38,225 nt of DNA. It comes from Spirosoma sp. (GTDB lineage Bacteria; Bacteroidota; Bacteroidia; Cytophagales; Spirosomataceae). The notes beneath the pieces were generated by a model, which did no database searches, was not told where the DNA came from, and saw only the letters and a program-made list of their open reading frames with translations. The DNA is taken from positions 1 to 38,225 of the forward strand of contig JACMPG010000138.1 in assembly GCA_014377625.1 (NCBI GenBank), read 5' to 3'. Of this stretch, positions 25,201 through 33,300 are shown piece by piece. Both the position numbers and the translations under genes were made by a program. Within the stretch, counting starts at the first letter, position 1, and every line of letters begins with the position of its first letter.

Positions 25201-25707
25201 AACCGCGAGTTTGGCCTGACCAAAAACGAGAACCCATTGCAGGGATCATTCGTGGTTGAGGAGCTGACCGACCTGGTTGAAGAAGCGGTGTATCAGGAGT
25301 TTATCTCACTCAACGAACGGGGCGGGGTACTGGGCGCCATGGAGCGGATGTATCAGCGGAGCAAGATTCAGGAAGAGTCGATGTACTACGAAACCCTGAA
25401 GCACAACGGCGAGCTACCCATTGTGGGCGTCAATACGTTCCTGGACCCGGCAGGCTCACCCACCATCATCCCCGCCGAGGTTATTCGCAGCACCGACGAC
25501 GAAAAGCGGACGCAAGTCGATAACTGCCGCCTGTTTCAGGACCATAACAAAGACGCGGCTGAGCTTGCCCTGACTAACTTACAGGCGGTTGCCCTAACCA
25601 ACGGCAACGTATTCGAGAGTTTGATGGAAGCGGCCAAAGTCTGCTCGCTGGGTCAGATGACCCACGCCCTTTACGCCGTGGGCGGCAAGTACCGGCGGAA
25701 CATGTAA
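22267..25707 (+). CDS. icmF: Fused isobutyryl-CoA mutase IcmF (B12 domain, G-protein chaperone and mutase)
   Basis: 1146 residues. The N-terminal cobalamin domain (about 24-155) carries the DGHD motif (35-38), whose His replaces the lower axial ligand of B12. The MeaI-like GTPase (about 205-410) has the P-loop GTGGAGKSS (212-220) and the NKFD base-recognition motif (352-355). The mutase barrel follows from about 560. The segment [25 protein letters not shown] has the isobutyryl-CoA type residues, not the YPYTRGPY form of methylmalonyl-CoA mutase. The enzyme interconverts isobutyryl-CoA and butyryl-CoA, and some members act on pivalyl- or isovaleryl-CoA. Two Pro/Gly-rich insertions lie in the linker before the barrel and inside it. 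Start ATG 22267. Confidence 0.95.
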   Translation: MTAQPEQPRPKPQSPPAQSGWVHKIRIVTAASLFDGHDAAINLMRRLMQSAGAEVIHLGHNRSVAEIVDCAIQEDVQGIAITSYQGGHLEFFKYMFDLLNERGASHIRIFGGGGGTILPTEIAELHAYGISRIYSPDDGRTMGLQGMINDLLQQCDFELLPVHGVKTVEKEDIPRLITTAENNTEQYRHATADRPNQPASRVVNPAVLGITGTGGAGKSSLVDELVLRYLRTFPDKTLAIISVDPSKRKSGGALLGDRIRMNAIHDPRVYMRSLATRQANLALSRHVQDAIDVCKLAGFDLIIVETSGIGQSDTEITEHADKVLYVMTAEYGAATQLEKIDMLDFADLIAINKFDKRGSLDALRDVRKQYRRNHNDWDTTDSDLPILGTIASQFNDAGMNELFERVITVLGGTGVGRGAEGVFPGTSPQAKSPDRPLPAPPAPIIPPNRVRYLAEIVEESRRYDQFVNEQTVLARQVYQLDGTLTMVAEDSPLRAELQQIRETLEARLHPDCRLLLRQWPAMQERYRAEFYEFTVRDKTIRQPLYTETLSHLRVPKVSLPKYHDWGDVLRWLLTENVPGEFPFTAGVFPLKREGEDPTRMFAGEGGPERTNRRFHYVSKGLPAKRLSTAFDSVTLYGEDPALRPDIFGKVGNSGVNVCTLDDAKKLYSGFDLCNPSTSVSMTINGPAPMLLAFFLNAAIDQQCEKWLQQQERSVDPAEGMGHGADHNLPPHALSPTPPAYAGPLPDGNDGLGLQLLSTTGDQVLPSEVYARIKADTLRKVRGTVQADILKEDQAQNTCIFSTEFALKMMGDIQQYFTDNRVQNFYSVSISGYHIAEAGANPISQLAFTLSNGFTFVEYYLSRGMSVDDFAPNLSFFFSNGMDPEYTVLGRVARRIWAQAMKYTYRASTRSQKLKYHIQTSGRSLHAQEIGFNDIRTTLQALLAVYDNTNSLHTNAYDEAITTPTEESVRRAMAIQLIINREFGLTKNENPLQGSFVVEELTDLVEEAVYQEFISLNERGGVLGAMERMYQRSKIQEESMYYETLKHNGELPIVGVNTFLDPAGSPTIIPAEVIRSTDDEKRTQVDNCRLFQDHNKDAAELALTNLQAVALTNGNVFESLMEAAKVCSLGQMTHALYAVGGKYRRNM

Positions 25708-25723
25708 GTTTACAGACACCCCA

Positions 25724-26746
25724 TTAATTTACCCCAATCGTGGCCAGACTTTCCCAGACCAGATCGCCCATGCTGCGGGCGCTGGTGAAGGCGCGGGTGT
25801 GGTAGTGCCGGTTCAGGGCCTCCCCAAGCTGCGCTACGTTGTGGGGCGGGGCAATGACATCGGCCCGCATGGCGGCCATCAGCTCGTGGATACGTGTATG
25901 CTCAACCCGCAGCCGACCGGCCATCAGCGAACGTTCTTCAATCTGATACTGCCGAACGCTTTCGGGCGTCAGACAGGTGGTGCCGAGGTCAATGATTGGC
26001 TGATTCTGGCGGTAGTACTGCGGCATGTAAACCGACTTACGCCCTTCGTAAGATTGCTGGTCGAAGTCGATGGCACGGATACGGTAGTACATTTCGTCGA
26101 AGTCAGGGGTTATATCGACCACAAAATTGCTGGAATGCATATCGCCCAGGAGCCGTACGAAACACCTCTCGTTGAACTTCACGAACTCCTTGCAGAGCCG
26201 GATCGGGTTGCGCTCGGCCCCCATCATCTGCCGGGCAAAGAACATGTCGCCGGGTACTCCGGCAATGTGTTCTTCAATGAGCGTCTGGTTGCTGCTGATG
26301 TAGCTGATGCGATTGGGCGAGAGAATATGCTCCAGTTCAAGCCCGTACAGCCGCGAGGCATCGGCGTTTTTGATGTAGAAATAGTCGAAGTTGTCGTTCA
26401 CTAAGTTCCGCACCCGCACCCGAAATGGGCGGGTGTTGCCGTACAGGCACAAGTCAACCCGGTCAATGGTAAGATGGCCGGTAATGGACGTATCGCCGTC
26501 GGCTTTCAGAATGGCGTAGATCGTTTTAAGGGCCAGCAACAGTTCATCCGTTTCGGAAGCCGGGTAGTACACCGTTTCCCAGAGCGTATCGCGGTCGTTT
26601 TTATCGAACAGCGTGGCCGCATTGTCGTAGCGCAGCAGGTCGGCGTACTGAATGGGCAGCCGGTGTTCGCGGCTGTAGGCTATCAGGTACGCCCGCAACG
26701 CCGGACCGATGGGATAGGTCAGTTTTTTCTTCGAGATAAGCGGCAT
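25724..26746 (-). CDS. Uncharacterised protein with kinase-like (APH/PKL) motifs
   Basis: 340 residues from ATG 26746. A longer frame begins at TTG 26770, but that codon lies inside a good -7 box, which makes the shorter start right. It has the scattered marks of the protein-kinase-like fold: YIKNADASRLYGLELEH (a Lys126 strand, then a Glu-bearing helix), LIEEHIAGVPGD as a possible hinge, a catalytic-loop-like VRLLGDMHSSNF (Asp202, His204, Asn207), and AIDFDQQ (Asp227/Asp229) in the place of the metal-binding DFG/DxD. There is no signal peptide or membrane helix. I do not know a named family with this pattern. It is convergent with icmF (16 bases apart). Confidence 0.7.
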   Translation of the reverse strand: MPLISKKKLTYPIGPALRAYLIAYSREHRLPIQYADLLRYDNAATLFDKNDRDTLWETVYYPASETDELLLALKTIYAILKADGDTSITGHLTIDRVDLCLYGNTRPFRVRVRNLVNDNFDYFYIKNADASRLYGLELEHILSPNRISYISSNQTLIEEHIAGVPGDMFFARQMMGAERNPIRLCKEFVKFNERCFVRLLGDMHSSNFVVDITPDFDEMYYRIRAIDFDQQSYEGRKSVYMPQYYRQNQPIIDLGTTCLTPESVRQYQIEERSLMAGRLRVEHTRIHELMAAMRADVIAPPHNVAQLGEALNRHYHTRAFTSARSMGDLVWESLATIGVN

Positions 26747-26767
26747 AGCCAGGTGGTCAGGTATGAC

Positions 26768-26775
26768 CAAAGATA
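26768..26775 (-). promoter_or_regulatory. -7 box TATCTTTG for the kinase-like gene
   Basis: A perfect TAnnTTTG match on the minus strand. It ends 21 bases before ATG 26746 and overlaps the alternative TTG start at 26770, which rules that start out if this promoter is used. It also suggests that the gene is transcribed on its own and not only from the Rid-like gene upstream. Confidence 0.5.
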
Positions 26776-26796
26776 CGTCAATCCAGCCCCCGGCCC

Positions 26797-27264
26797 TTAC
26801 TTCACGGCAATGACTTCGATTTCGATCAGCACGTCGTCGCGGATGATCTGCCCGACGGCCTTCGAGTCAATGATCTGCGGGGGTACCACGAGGTAACTGG
26901 TAGCTACGTTACTCACCTGCGTCATCATCGTGACGTCAACTTTATTGGGCAGCCCGGCGGTTTTATTGGTCTTGATTGAATAGGTGATCTGCGTAACGTC
27001 GGCCATGGTCATGTTCACCGTTTTCAGGGCCGTTTTGATATTCTCGAATACCTGTATGGTTTGCTGTTCAAGATTGTCGGGACCAACCAGTTTGCCCGTC
27101 ACATCAAAGGGCCGTTCGCCACAGACGTACACACTTTTGCCGGGAATACCGGGTTCCACTTTGTAGAGGTAGCCGCTTGGAATCTGGGGCTGGGGTTCAG
27201 CGGTCTGCGCGTTGCCACACGCAATAAGCAGCAAAACGGGCAGGAGGAAAAGTAGCAGTTTCAT
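26797..27264 (-). CDS. Exported Rid-family (RidA/YjgF-like) lipoprotein
   Basis: 155 residues. The N-terminus MKLLLFLLPVLLLIAC is a lipoprotein signal (Cys16), which is unusual because most Rid proteins are cytosolic. The rest is a Rid domain: KSVYVCGERPFDVTGKLVG, EQQTIQVFENIKTALKTVNMTMADVTQITYSIK, and the ending LIEIEVIAVK. RidA uses an Arg in a PARS segment to deaminate enamines and imines; here that position reads ATS, so the Arg appears to be lost. A non-deaminase Rid role in the envelope is therefore likely. The sialate-esterase-like gene lies 47 bases upstream on the same strand. Confidence 0.82.
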   Translation of the reverse strand: MKLLLFLLPVLLLIACGNAQTAEPQPQIPSGYLYKVEPGIPGKSVYVCGERPFDVTGKLVGPDNLEQQTIQVFENIKTALKTVNMTMADVTQITYSIKTNKTAGLPNKVDVTMMTQVSNVATSYLVVPPQIIDSKAVGQIIRDDVLIEIEVIAVK

Positions 27265-27311
27265 AGTCTTAATGTATTTCGGGAGTTACTAAAAAAAGCA
27301 CGGGCTGACTA

Positions 27312-29810
27312 CTACTCGATAACGCGCAGGGTAACCACAGCGGTATCGTCTTCGCCATTTGTATAGCCGTTATTGGGTACCGAGTCGGGATCAGACTGGT
27401 CGGCAGAAGTGATCTGGGCAGGCAGGTTCCGGGTACCGGGGCTGGTTGCTTTCATTGTGAACGTAAGCGTGGCCGACTGCCCCGCGGGAATCTGCGCCAC
27501 GGTACCGCTCACCACCGCTCCCGACGCGCTCATACCCAAAGCCGAACCCCAGAACTGCATACCGGTGGGCAGTGTAACGGCGGCTCCCACATTGGTAGCC
27601 ACCTGCCCGCCTGCATTGCTGACGACTACTGTCACGCCCACCGTCTGGCTAACGGCCATCACCTGCTGGCTCAGCAGGAGTTGCAGACTCAGGTCGGCCT
27701 TGTTGGGTTCGGGCGTAGGCTGGCTTGACAGAACGGGCGGCAGCGGCCCCTGATTGGGATTGGGCGATTCAAAGAGGCTGGCAGAAAAAACGGTCGTGCG
27801 CAGGTCAGCGGTAGCTTCGTCGGCTTCTCCATTGCCGGTGCCGTTACCGGGGGTAGCACCCTGTTCGGTGCTGGCCGATGCGATGAGTTCGGCACTGGAT
27901 CGGTACGTTCCAGCCGCCGTAAGCCGGGCCACATACGACTGGCTAATTTCATCGCCCGCCAGAACGTTCGGCCATGTTCCGCTCACAACCCCACCGGCAA
28001 CGCTCAGCGGGCCGATTGCCGACACCACGCTTACATTGGGCGGCAGCCGATTGGCCAGCGTCACTGATCCGGCGTCGCACTCGCCCCCATTTCGCACCAG
28101 CAACCGAAACGTAACCGTATCATTCACCGCCACTACCCGCCGGGATGTTTGCATGGCCAGACTCAGTGTGACGCGGGCTACCCCAATCTGTTTCGATACC
28201 ACATCCGACAAACATCCGTATACCGGATGCCGGGCCTGCACCGTGTACTGACCCGATGCATTTACTATGATGGATGCCGACGTTGCCCCCGTACTCCAGG
28301 TATTTAGTCCGTTGTATGAAGAAGTAAGTGTAAGCCCGGTGGTGCGGCAAATGTCAAATATTCCGCTGGCGGTACCGATAGTGGGCGCGGCAGGCCGGAC
28401 TGTGGCGGGTACTACCACGGCAGGCGGAAAGAAAATCTGATTCTGCGCATCTTTCAGCCGGGCCGCGTAGGTACCGGCACCCACCGTCAGGCTCTGCGCG
28501 TTGCTACCGATATCCCAGTTGTACTGATAGCTGGCGGGTTGACTCAAGACAAGCTGATTACCAGTAGCGCAGGCAATACTGGCTAATGGCTGCTGTTGCG
28601 CCGGGTAGGGTGTGCAGTTAGCGTACTGGTTCTTAATGGCTTCGGCCCACATATCACCTGCCTTCACCTGCCCCGTCGGCGAGAAGTGAAGCCCATCCGG
28701 GCGATCATCGAGCGTATTGATGTTGTCCAGATCCGGCCCCTGAAACGTCCGGTAATTCGCCTGATTGATAATCCGGCTCTGTGCCGACCGCACATTGTCG
28801 AACCGCCCCCCTACAAACGATGAGATGGAGACGATATAGCCCAGATCGGACTTGCTGAACTCCGCTCTGGCCTTGTCGATAACCCCGGCATAGTTCTGAA
28901 AAATCTCGTTTTCGGAGTTACCCCGGTCATTCTCACCGTGCTGCACCAGAATGGCCCGAATACCGGTAGAGGTAACGTAGAGATTCATCAGATTACGCAC
29001 GTTTACAAATGGCATTCTGAGACTATAATTAACAAATGAATGCTGAAACGGAATATCATAAGCCGACCAGTACGTCTGCTGCATAGTACTGCCCCCAAAT
29101 CCGGCATTATAGATAAGTACCGGTACGTTGATTTGCTGCACCAGCTGGTCGCCCATATGTCCCCACAGCCAGGCTTCACGCCCGAACGGCGAGCTGCCAT
29201 TACTGGTCATTAGCTGCGCAAAGGCCAGACCGGGCAGGTAGCGGGTATCGGCCGTGGACAGATACTGGTTATACACCGGTGTACTCTGGTCAACGGCTAC
29301 TACCGTCACACGGTCATCGCTGGCTCCGGCAATGGTAGGACACTTGTTTACGCCGTTTATGATACAACTCGATCCCTGCGCGTTAGAGTGGCCGATGATG
29401 GCAAACACCTCTCCCACCCCAAACCGATCCACCGAATCCTGAGCCACTACGCTGCCATTCAGGATACCGCGCACCTGAATTTTGTACCAGCCCCCCAGTA
29501 CGGGCATGGTTCCGGTAAACTGTCCATTCTGTGGGTTCGTTTGCAGGGTGGCCCAGTTAGTAGTTGTGCCCTGCCCGGCAACTCTTGTAACAGCACGGGC
29601 CTCGATCTGGTCTAAAGCCAGGCTGTAACTCCCCGCAACCTGTACAGTTGCCCGATTAGCGGCATCGCGCTGGAGAATCATCCGGCTGATGGGATAGGTA
29701 ATTTTGAGTTGGGCTATGACCTGAGCCGGGCCTGTAAAACCGAGTATTGACATATAAGTCAACACAAACAGTCGTACTACCTGTTTATTGGCAGAGAGTA
29801 ACATTTTCAT
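27312..29810 (-). CDS. Secreted sialate O-acetylesterase-like protein with two DUF11 repeats
   Basis: 832 residues with a signal peptide ending near VIAQ (34). An N-terminal beta domain (35-130) is followed by an SGNH-type esterase. Block I is IIGHSNAQGSS (Ser142). The GENDR segment and DGLHFSPTGQ (about 370) give the remaining catalytic Asp and His. This order fits the sialate 9-O-acetylesterase family that removes acetyl groups from sialic acids or other glycans. From about 410 come Ig-like strands and then two DUF11-type repeats (LSLAMQTSRRVVAVNDTVTF and LSLQLLLSQQVMAVSQTVGV onward), which usually act as stalks. It ends without a clear T9SS sorting domain. ATG 29804 is an alternative start. 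Confidence 0.82.
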   Translation of the reverse strand: MKMLLSANKQVVRLFVLTYMSILGFTGPAQVIAQLKITYPISRMILQRDAANRATVQVAGSYSLALDQIEARAVTRVAGQGTTTNWATLQTNPQNGQFTGTMPVLGGWYKIQVRGILNGSVVAQDSVDRFGVGEVFAIIGHSNAQGSSCIINGVNKCPTIAGASDDRVTVVAVDQSTPVYNQYLSTADTRYLPGLAFAQLMTSNGSSPFGREAWLWGHMGDQLVQQINVPVLIYNAGFGGSTMQQTYWSAYDIPFQHSFVNYSLRMPFVNVRNLMNLYVTSTGIRAILVQHGENDRGNSENEIFQNYAGVIDKARAEFSKSDLGYIVSISSFVGGRFDNVRSAQSRIINQANYRTFQGPDLDNINTLDDRPDGLHFSPTGQVKAGDMWAEAIKNQYANCTPYPAQQQPLASIACATGNQLVLSQPASYQYNWDIGSNAQSLTVGAGTYAARLKDAQNQIFFPPAVVVPATVRPAAPTIGTASGIFDICRTTGLTLTSSYNGLNTWSTGATSASIIVNASGQYTVQARHPVYGCLSDVVSKQIGVARVTLSLAMQTSRRVVAVNDTVTFRLLVRNGGECDAGSVTLANRLPPNVSVVSAIGPLSVAGGVVSGTWPNVLAGDEISQSYVARLTAAGTYRSSAELIASASTEQGATPGNGTGNGEADEATADLRTTVFSASLFESPNPNQGPLPPVLSSQPTPEPNKADLSLQLLLSQQVMAVSQTVGVTVVVSNAGGQVATNVGAAVTLPTGMQFWGSALGMSASGAVVSGTVAQIPAGQSATLTFTMKATSPGTRNLPAQITSADQSDPDSVPNNGYTNGEDDTAVVTLRVIE

Positions 29811-29914
29811 AAAAATAGTCAGACGTAAAGCGTGCTAAAAGTAACTCTAAATTAATGCTCGTACGAAAAAAAACTTTTCAGATAGCAACATCTCTTTCTA
29901 TCTGGCTGCCAATT

Positions 29915-29947
29915 CCCGTCACTTCCATGAACTGGCGGGCCTTTTTT
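29915..29947 (+). terminator. Orphan hairpin with T-run in the 321-base gap
   Basis: A stem of 7 bp (cccgtca against tggcggg, one G-T pair, 29915-29921/29933-29939), extended by 3 bp after one mismatch, is followed by cctttttt. This has the form of a plus-strand intrinsic terminator. A second hairpin, cagatag/ctatctg (29879-29885/29898-29904), lies just upstream. No plus-strand gene ends here, because the gap 29811-30131 separates divergent genes. The rest of the gap shows no convincing gene. It may end a small RNA or be an attenuator. Confidence 0.4.
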
Positions 29948-30131
29948 AAACTTCAGTCCAAAATAGCTGGTTAGTCTACCCAAAGGCACAGTACGCTGTG
30001 TTCGTGGAATTGCCCTGGCAAATAGTAGTCGAGGGTGAACACCAGAAGATTCAGATTCCCCTCCTGAATGATTATACGTCTTTGGAATTGAACCGCTTCA
30101 GGGGTTCCGTTCATACTTCATTGGAAGATAT

Positions 30132-31409
30132 ATGCCTCTACCCCTTACCACTCCTGCCGAAGCAGTTACTGCCATTCAGTCCGGCAACCGCGTGTTTGTA
30201 CATAGCGTAGCCCAGACGCCCCACGTCCTGATCCGGGCGATGGTAGACCGCGCACCGGAGCTACGCAACGTTGAAATTTGCCATATTCATACCGAAGGGC
30301 CGCTGCCGTATCTGGAGCCGCAATACCGGGAGTCGTTCCGCCCCAATTCGTTTTTTATCGGGGCTAATATGCGCGAACAGCTGGCGCAGGGTATTGGCGA
30401 TTACGTTCCGATTTTTCTGAGCGAGATACCGCTGCTGTTCAAACGCCGGATTCTGCCCATCGACGTAGCCCTGATTCAGGTGTCGCCCCCGGATGCCCAC
30501 GGCTACTGTTCACTCGGCCCCTCGGTCGATGTCTCTCTGGCAGCTATTCGCTCGGCCAAATACGTCATTGCCCAGATCAACCCGCGCGTACCACGTACCC
30601 ACGGCGACGGGCTGATTCCAGTCAGTATGCTCCATGCTGCCGTGGAGGTTGACGAGCCGATGTACCAGGTGTTGCCGGGCGAGATTAGTACCGAAGACCG
30701 CAAGATTGGGCAGTACGTAGCAAGTTTAGTGGAAGACGGCGCCACCCTGCAACTCGGTATCGGCGGCATTCCCAACGCCACACTGGCCGAACTGATTCAC
30801 CACAAAGGGCTGGGTATCCACACCGAAATGTTTTCCGACGGCGTCATTGACCTCGTGGAGCGGGGCGTCATCACGAACGAATACAAGACTGTTCTCCCCT
30901 ACCGCATCGTATCAAGTTTCGTGATGGGCAGTCAGCGCGTGTATGACTTCATTGACGATAACCCGGCGGTTGAGTTGAAGCAGGCCAGTTATACCAACGA
31001 TGCGTCTATTATTCGGCGCAATCCTAAAGTTACGGCCATCAACTCAGCCATCGAGATTGATCTGACGGGGCAGGTCTGCGCCGATACCATTGGTACGATG
31101 CAATATTCTGGCGTGGGCGGGCAAATGGATTTTGTGCGGGGGGCCACGCTCTCCGAGGGCGGCAAACCTATCATTGCACTGCCCTCGGCCACCAGCAAAG
31201 GTATAAGCAAGATTGTCCCCTACCTCAAAGAAGGCGCGGGCGTAACCACCACCCGCGCCCACGTCCACTACATCGTAACCGAATACGGCATTGCCGACCT
31301 CTACGGCCAGAACCTCCGCCAACGCGCCCGCGCCCTCGTCGCCATCGCCCACCCCGACCACCGCGAAGAGCTGGAGCGGCAGGCTTATGCCCGGTATGGG
31401 ACTTTGTGA
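30132..31409 (+). CDS. Acetyl-CoA hydrolase/transferase family protein (4-hydroxybutyrate CoA-transferase type)
   Basis: 425 residues, full length for the Cat2/AbfT class. Hallmarks are SVAQTPHVLI, the VALIQVSPPDAHGYCSLG segment (114-129), GATLQLGIGGIPNA, and GIHTEMFSDG, whose Glu232 matches the glutamate that forms the enzyme-CoA thioester. QVCADTIGTMQYSGVGGQMDF and TTTRAHVHYIVTEYGIADLYG complete the C-terminal domain. It moves CoA between acetyl-CoA and other short-chain acids; the acceptor cannot be fixed from sequence. It starts at ATG 30132. Its stop is 2 bases from the convergent oxyR stop, with no terminator between them. With icmF and the dienoyl-CoA genes it adds to the acyl-CoA theme. 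Confidence 0.92.
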   Translation: MPLPLTTPAEAVTAIQSGNRVFVHSVAQTPHVLIRAMVDRAPELRNVEICHIHTEGPLPYLEPQYRESFRPNSFFIGANMREQLAQGIGDYVPIFLSEIPLLFKRRILPIDVALIQVSPPDAHGYCSLGPSVDVSLAAIRSAKYVIAQINPRVPRTHGDGLIPVSMLHAAVEVDEPMYQVLPGEISTEDRKIGQYVASLVEDGATLQLGIGGIPNATLAELIHHKGLGIHTEMFSDGVIDLVERGVITNEYKTVLPYRIVSSFVMGSQRVYDFIDDNPAVELKQASYTNDASIIRRNPKVTAINSAIEIDLTGQVCADTIGTMQYSGVGGQMDFVRGATLSEGGKPIIALPSATSKGISKIVPYLKEGAGVTTTRAHVHYIVTEYGIADLYGQNLRQRARALVAIAHPDHREELERQAYARYGTL

Positions 31410-31411
31410 TT

Positions 31412-32359
31412 TTATAGTCCCACCACCGCTCCCGTGCTACTCACCAGTTCGGCGGGCAGGTTCGCGAGAATTTCGGCTTGCAGGACGTTGATGAGCTGGC
31501 GTTTGACGAAACTGCGGTGCATGACCAGGCTGACCTCTCGCACGGGCTGAGGGGCAATGAACGGACGTAGTTTTGCCCGTCGGCTGGGGCGCATGTCCAG
31601 CGTGGCCAGATACGGCAGTAACGTGAACCCCCCCTGCCGGTCGATGAGTTTGATGAGCGTTTCGAGCGAACCGGTTTCGTAGTGCAGACTCGTGGGGTTG
31701 TGTTTTGTGCCGTTGCCCGTCTGCTGGTCGGCCCCGCAGAGGTTCACGACCTGATTGCGGAAACAGTGGCCTTCGGTCAGTAACCATAGTCCGTTGGTTT
31801 GCAGATCGGCAGCCGTTACCGTTTCGTTGTGTAACAGCGGATGACCGTCTGCCGCGTAGACCACAAACGGCTCCTGAAACAACGGAATTTCGGTGATGCC
31901 AGCCTCGCCGAGGGGCGTAACTACGATGCCCACGTCGATGAGACCGGTGCGCAGCCGCTCCACAATCTGCTCGGTCATGAACTCCTCGATGCGAACCGAT
32001 ACGTCGGGGTATTTGCCGATAAACTCGCCGATGAAGTACGGCAGCAGATACGGAGCCAGCGTGGGAATGATACCAATGCGGAGGTCACCCCGCAGTTCAT
32101 TCTTCGATTCACTGATGATTTCGGGGATGCGCCGGGCTGATCGCAGCACCTCCCGCGCCTGGGCCAGGATAGCCACGCCCGTTTCGGTAGGCACAACGGG
32201 CTGTCGGGAACGGTCAAAGATCAGGACACCCAGTTCGTCTTCGAGTTTCTGAATCTGCATACTGAGCGTCGGCTGCGTGATATGACAGGCGTCGGCAGCG
32301 GTGGCAAAATGCCGGAACGTATCAACGGCAACGATATAATCGAGTTGGGTAAGAGTCAA
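31412..32359 (-). CDS. oxyR: OxyR, LysR-type peroxide sensor
   Basis: 315 residues from TTG 32359. This start gives MTLTQLDYIVAVDTFRHF, the family's normal beginning, and puts the two redox cysteines at 199 and 208, the same numbers as in E. coli OxyR (TEGHCFRNQVVNLC). The helix-turn-helix is at about 17-45 (AADACHITQPTLSMQIQKLEDELG). The effector domain ends with TSLHYETGSLETLIKLIDRQGGFTLLPYLA. OxyR forms a disulfide when oxidised by peroxide and activates defence genes. A longer frame from ATG 32395 would share the CATG sequence with the start of the divergent gene. No catalase or peroxiredoxin gene is next to it. Confidence 0.93.
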   Translation of the reverse strand: MTLTQLDYIVAVDTFRHFATAADACHITQPTLSMQIQKLEDELGVLIFDRSRQPVVPTETGVAILAQAREVLRSARRIPEIISESKNELRGDLRIGIIPTLAPYLLPYFIGEFIGKYPDVSVRIEEFMTEQIVERLRTGLIDVGIVVTPLGEAGITEIPLFQEPFVVYAADGHPLLHNETVTAADLQTNGLWLLTEGHCFRNQVVNLCGADQQTGNGTKHNPTSLHYETGSLETLIKLIDRQGGFTLLPYLATLDMRPSRRAKLRPFIAPQPVREVSLVMHRSFVKRQLINVLQAEILANLPAELVSSTGAVVGL

Positions 32360-32380
32360 TTCTTTACTTTTGTCAGTAAT

Positions 32381-32388
32381 CAACTTTG
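32381..32388 (+). promoter_or_regulatory. Putative -7 region CAACTTTG before the LolA-like gene
   Basis: Contains the TTTG half of the Bacteroidota -7 box but lacks the leading TA. It ends 5 bases before ATG 32394, so a transcript would be almost leaderless. It lies between the oxyR and LolA-like starts, where OxyR could bind. Confidence 0.25.
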
Positions 32389-32393
32389 TTACC

Positions 32394-33170
32394 ATGAAAC
32401 TACACAAATTTATCCTGATGATCGCATTGCTCAGCAGCGTATCAGGTATGGCCCAATCCAAAAAATCGCCGAATCCAGCCGCGCCGGGTTTTGATGCGGC
32501 TGGGTCAGACGCCCGCGCCGTACAAATTGCCGATGAAGTAATGGCCGCCATGGGTGGCCGTAAAGCCTGGGACAATACGCACCTGATCAGTTGGAATTTC
32601 TTCGGTGCCCGGCAGTTGATCTGGGACAAATGGACTGGCAACGTGCGGGTCGATAACCTCAAGAACGATCAGACCGTGCTGCTCAATGTGAACAACGACA
32701 AAGGGCGCGTGTTCAGAAACGGAGCCGAAGTGATCGAGCCTGATTCGGTGGCTAAATACGTAAAACAGGCTAAAGCCGCCTGGATCAATGATTCGTACTG
32801 GCTTGTGATGCCCTTTAAACTCAAGGATTCGGGCTTGACAATCAAACACATCGGCGAGGAAAACACGCAGGATGGCAAACCAGCTGACGTATTGCAGCTG
32901 ACCTTCAAAGGCGTGGGCGTTACGCCCGACAACAAGTATAAGGTCTGGGTCGATAAGGCCTCGCATCTGGTCTGGCAGTGGGCGTATTACCCGAAATTCA
33001 CCGACGAGAAACCCGGCTTTACCCTGCCCTGGACCGACTATAAGAAACACGGCAACGTTCTGCTCTCCGGCGAACGCGGTCAGCGCGACCTGACTGACAT
33101 CCGGGTCTTCACGGGTCTGCCCGGCGAAGTATTCAGCAACTTTGCCCGTCCGGATTTGAGCCGGTACTGA
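32394..33170 (+). CDS. Secreted LolA-like protein (possibly DUF6503)
   Basis: 258 residues from ATG 32394, with a signal peptide MKLHKFILMIALLSSVSGMAQ. A frame from 32370 would put eight extra residues before it. The mature protein has a helix (DARAVQIADEVMAAMGGRKAWDNT), then a run of strands (LISWNFFGARQLIWDKWTGNVRVDN, KGRVFRNGAEV, DGKPADVLQLTFKGVGVTPDNKYKVWVDKASHLVWQWAYY) as in the lipoprotein-binding LolA/LolB fold. It resembles uncharacterised Bacteroidota proteins of this length; the DUF number is given from memory. It is periplasmic or outer-membrane associated. It diverges from oxyR, so peroxide control is possible. Confidence 0.75.
   Translation: MKLHKFILMIALLSSVSGMAQSKKSPNPAAPGFDAAGSDARAVQIADEVMAAMGGRKAWDNTHLISWNFFGARQLIWDKWTGNVRVDNLKNDQTVLLNVNNDKGRVFRNGAEVIEPDSVAKYVKQAKAAWINDSYWLVMPFKLKDSGLTIKHIGEENTQDGKPADVLQLTFKGVGVTPDNKYKVWVDKASHLVWQWAYYPKFTDEKPGFTLPWTDYKKHGNVLLSGERGQRDLTDIRVFTGLPGEVFSNFARPDLSRY
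32405..32412 (-). promoter_or_regulatory. Putative oxyR -7 box TAAATTTG
   Basis: A perfect TAnnTTTG match on the minus strand, 45 bases before the TTG start of oxyR. It lies inside the first codons of the divergent LolA-like gene, so the two transcription units would overlap at their 5' ends. Confidence 0.4.
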
Positions 33171-33296
33171 ACAGTTATCAGTTATCAGTTATCAGTGAAC
33201 AGTTATCAGTAGCTGGCGCGTAATTACGATAACTGTTCACTGATCACTGATAACTGTTCACTGATCACTGATAATTGTTCACTGATAACTGATAAA
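33171..33296. repeat. Palindromic 21-bp tandem repeat
   Basis: The right half holds three 21-bp units (33228-33248 and 33249-33269 identical, 33270-33290 with two changes) plus five bases of a fourth. The left half (33171-33210) carries the same words, cagttatcagtgaacag, in the opposite sense. The whole can fold into several alternative hairpins. It fills the gap between the LolA-like stop and the regulator's TTG start. There are no unique spacers, so it is not a CRISPR array. Confidence 0.85.
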
Positions 33297-33300
33297 CGCC

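Noticed and set aside
29998-30210. 70-codon frame before the CoA transferase
   Set aside because: It overlaps the true start of the CoA transferase out of frame and has no family support.
33171-33296. CRISPR-like array
   Set aside because: The units abut with no unique spacers, occur in both orientations, and no cas gene is present.
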